In this document: positions 62,643-64,000 of the stretch, piece after piece
Layout of the letters: every line of letters starts with the position of its first letter
Numbering within the stretch: the stretch's first letter is position 1
Origin: Combretum micranthum
Lineage: Eukaryota; Streptophyta; Magnoliopsida; Myrtales; Combretaceae
Reading direction: 5' to 3'
Length of the DNA: 64,000 nt
Assembly (NCBI GenBank): GCA_024138025.1
Contig: JAMXBD010003348.1
Span: 1-64,000, forward strand
Position numbers and translations under genes: made by a program
Notes under the pieces: model-generated
Databases searched by the model: none
Seen by the model: the letters and a program-made list of their open reading frames with translations, nothing else
Told to the model about the DNA's origin: nothing

Positions 62643-63586
62643 GTAGGAGGGGGTTTCACAACAATAAGGAAGGAGAGGAAGAGAAAAGAAAACTTCCAAA
62701 GGTTGGTTTTTGTAAGAAATGAGAAAAAGTGATAAGGTGAAAGGTGAAAAAGAGTTTATATAGAAAAGAATTTAGGGTTTGTATGAATAATTTAATTGAA
62801 GAAAAATCAAACAAAAGAGAGTGAATGGGGGAGGGGGTGTGCCGGTTCTAGGAGGAGGGAGAGAAAGAGTGTTTTGATTTTGTTTTATGTAATAAAATTC
62901 AAACTTAATAAGTAGTTTGAGTACAAAATATATTGGAAAAGTAACTTTGTAAGGAAATGATGCAAAGTTGTAAGAATGTAAGAATAGGGTATAGGTGGTT
63001 GTACTTGATGAATAGTGTAAAACAAAGCAAAAAGTTGATTAGACACTTAAATTACCAGTAGTAATGAAAATACGATAAAATGTTATAACTGTAACTTTTA
63101 GAACCCAAAAAATTATATAACTGAAATATTTAGAAATATTATGAAATTATGAATCTAGCGGTACTAATATCATATAATTAATATCCCGGCCCCGGGATAT
63201 ACTTTTCAAGATTTGTATCCAGTCAAGCTTGAAATTGGTCGAAAATTCACTAATTAGATATTGTTTAGCATTCTAATATTAATACAATCCAATCTACATT
63301 TCCACTCATATTTCGACTTCTTGGTTTGTAGACACAGGTTTTGCCGGATCTAAACTGTTAGGGTTTTTTAAGATTTTGTTGACCTAGGGTTTCCGGTTGA
63401 CTTTCCGATTTAGAGTTTTATTTCGGAGTTAACTCGTTTTTATTCTTAGGGTTTCCTTCTTGATATTGTCGGACATAAGATTTCTAGGTCCGATTGGTAC
63501 AGAGATATTCTTTTAGGATTTCGGTTTCCGGTTTTAAGTCTTTCCCGAAATCATACTCAGGTTTACTAAGAAAACGAGGATTTACA
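59890..63586 (-). repeat. LTR-C, part 2
   Basis: It continues 38959-39052. It matches LTR-B at TTAGTGAG, CATATGAAATGCACAAGCA, AATGGATTTACACCCTCCAT and the end TTTACTAAGAAAAC followed by GATTTACA. TATATAAA lies on the minus strand at 62755-62762, and a GT run (62604-62634) holds the place of the shorter GT runs in LTR-A and LTR-B. After the end stands TCGCG, as before part 1. The joined LTR is about 3.8 kb. It is clearly diverged from LTR-B, so it is an older or different subfamily copy. Confidence 0.85.
62604..62634. repeat. (GT)n microsatellite in LTR-C
   Basis: GT units preceded by poly-T. The same LTR position has shorter GT runs in the other copies. Confidence 0.9.
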
Positions 63587-63591
63587 TCGCG
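63587..63591. other. target-site duplication TCGCG (right of LTR-C)
   Basis: It matches 38954-38958, more than 24 kb away, because the CACTA element lies between. Confidence 0.88.
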
Positions 63592-63886
63592 TATTACCAA
63601 TGCCTTGAACTATTCATCGTTGTGGGTCTTATTGTAAGTTTTATAGACTTAGGGCTACATTTAATATGCCTAAGTTAGTTCATGACTACATGTAAGGCAT
63701 CTTAAGCCTACTTCAAACTACATTTAGAGTATCCATAAGTATAAAGAGAATTATTTGGACATTCTATCTTAGGACTGCATTTAAGGTATCTTAAGCAGAC
63801 TACATTTAAGGCACCCTTGAACTTGCGAAATAAGAGGAATTGATTGGACGACTTAGACAATGATGGAACTACTAATTTCCTAACAC
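63592..63886. other. spacer, nothing recognised
   Basis: No gene. A few imperfect short repeats (ACTACATTTAAGGYA at several places, about 63650-63810) are visible. Confidence 0.4.
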
Positions 63887-63985
63887 TAAGTGGGGTGGGG
63901 TGGGGTGGGGGGGGGGGGGGGGGTAGGGGGGGGGGGGGGGGGGGGGTGGGGGGGTGGGGGGGTTGGGGGAGGGGAGGGGTGGGGT
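63887..63985. repeat. G-rich low-complexity tract
   Basis: About 95 bases made almost only of G with scattered T and a few A, starting as GGGGT repeats. It could form G-quadruplex structures, or be a sequencing or assembly artefact in an otherwise AT-rich region. Confidence 0.85.
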
Positions 63986-64000
63986 AGTATAGGGTATGGT

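Overview
This window is AT-rich plant nuclear DNA, most likely from a flowering plant and probably a eudicot. The evidence is long AT-rich spacers, Ty1/copia pol fragments, a plant CACTA (En/Spm) transposon with TNP2 and Transposase_24-type genes, many MITEs and solo LTRs, and one relic of a plant vacuolar-iron-transporter-like gene. There are no prokaryotic operons, no CRISPR array and no rRNA. Nearly everything is transposable-element sequence, much of it nested. No new enzymatic system is visible; the interest lies in the insertion history, the structure of the elements and one cellular gene.

Left part (1-12100). The first 2364 bases look like the end of one long LTR (LTR-D) inserted in a second (LTR-A, ending at 4434). 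Next come a possible inverted-ended element with 67-bp tandem repeats (about 4868-6265), an LTR-like stretch ending at 9721, an unclassified repeat, and a MULE-type MITE with a perfect 9-bp target duplication (11691-11977).

Copia nest (12106-26116, minus strand). An old, decayed copia element with short LTRs is split by a young, complete Tnt1-like copia element (18997-25762). The young element has near-identical LTRs, a tRNA-Met-type primer site, a polypurine tract and the perfect 5-bp duplication TTGAT. A separate stretch with about four copies of a ~207-bp tandem repeat lies inside the old element's span.

Gene-space-like part (26117-38953). This holds a vacuolar iron transporter homologue on the minus strand (28729-29391) with a plausible TATA box. 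Its frame is broken mainly by single-base deletions in short homopolymer runs, so it may be intact in the real genome. Around it are three members of one MULE-MITE family, two CACTA-type MITEs, a palindromic MITE, a hAT-like element and a small tRNA-derived SINE with a 7-bp duplication.

Right part (38954-63591). This is a three-level nest. A solo LTR (LTR-C, duplication TCGCG) is split by a ~20.8-kb CACTA element (39053-59889), and that element is split by a second solo LTR of the same family (LTR-B, 53241-56773, duplication TAGTA). The CACTA element carries decayed TNP2 and Transposase_24-type genes, both on the minus strand, and a very long leader with large direct repeats. The window ends in a strange G-rich tract.
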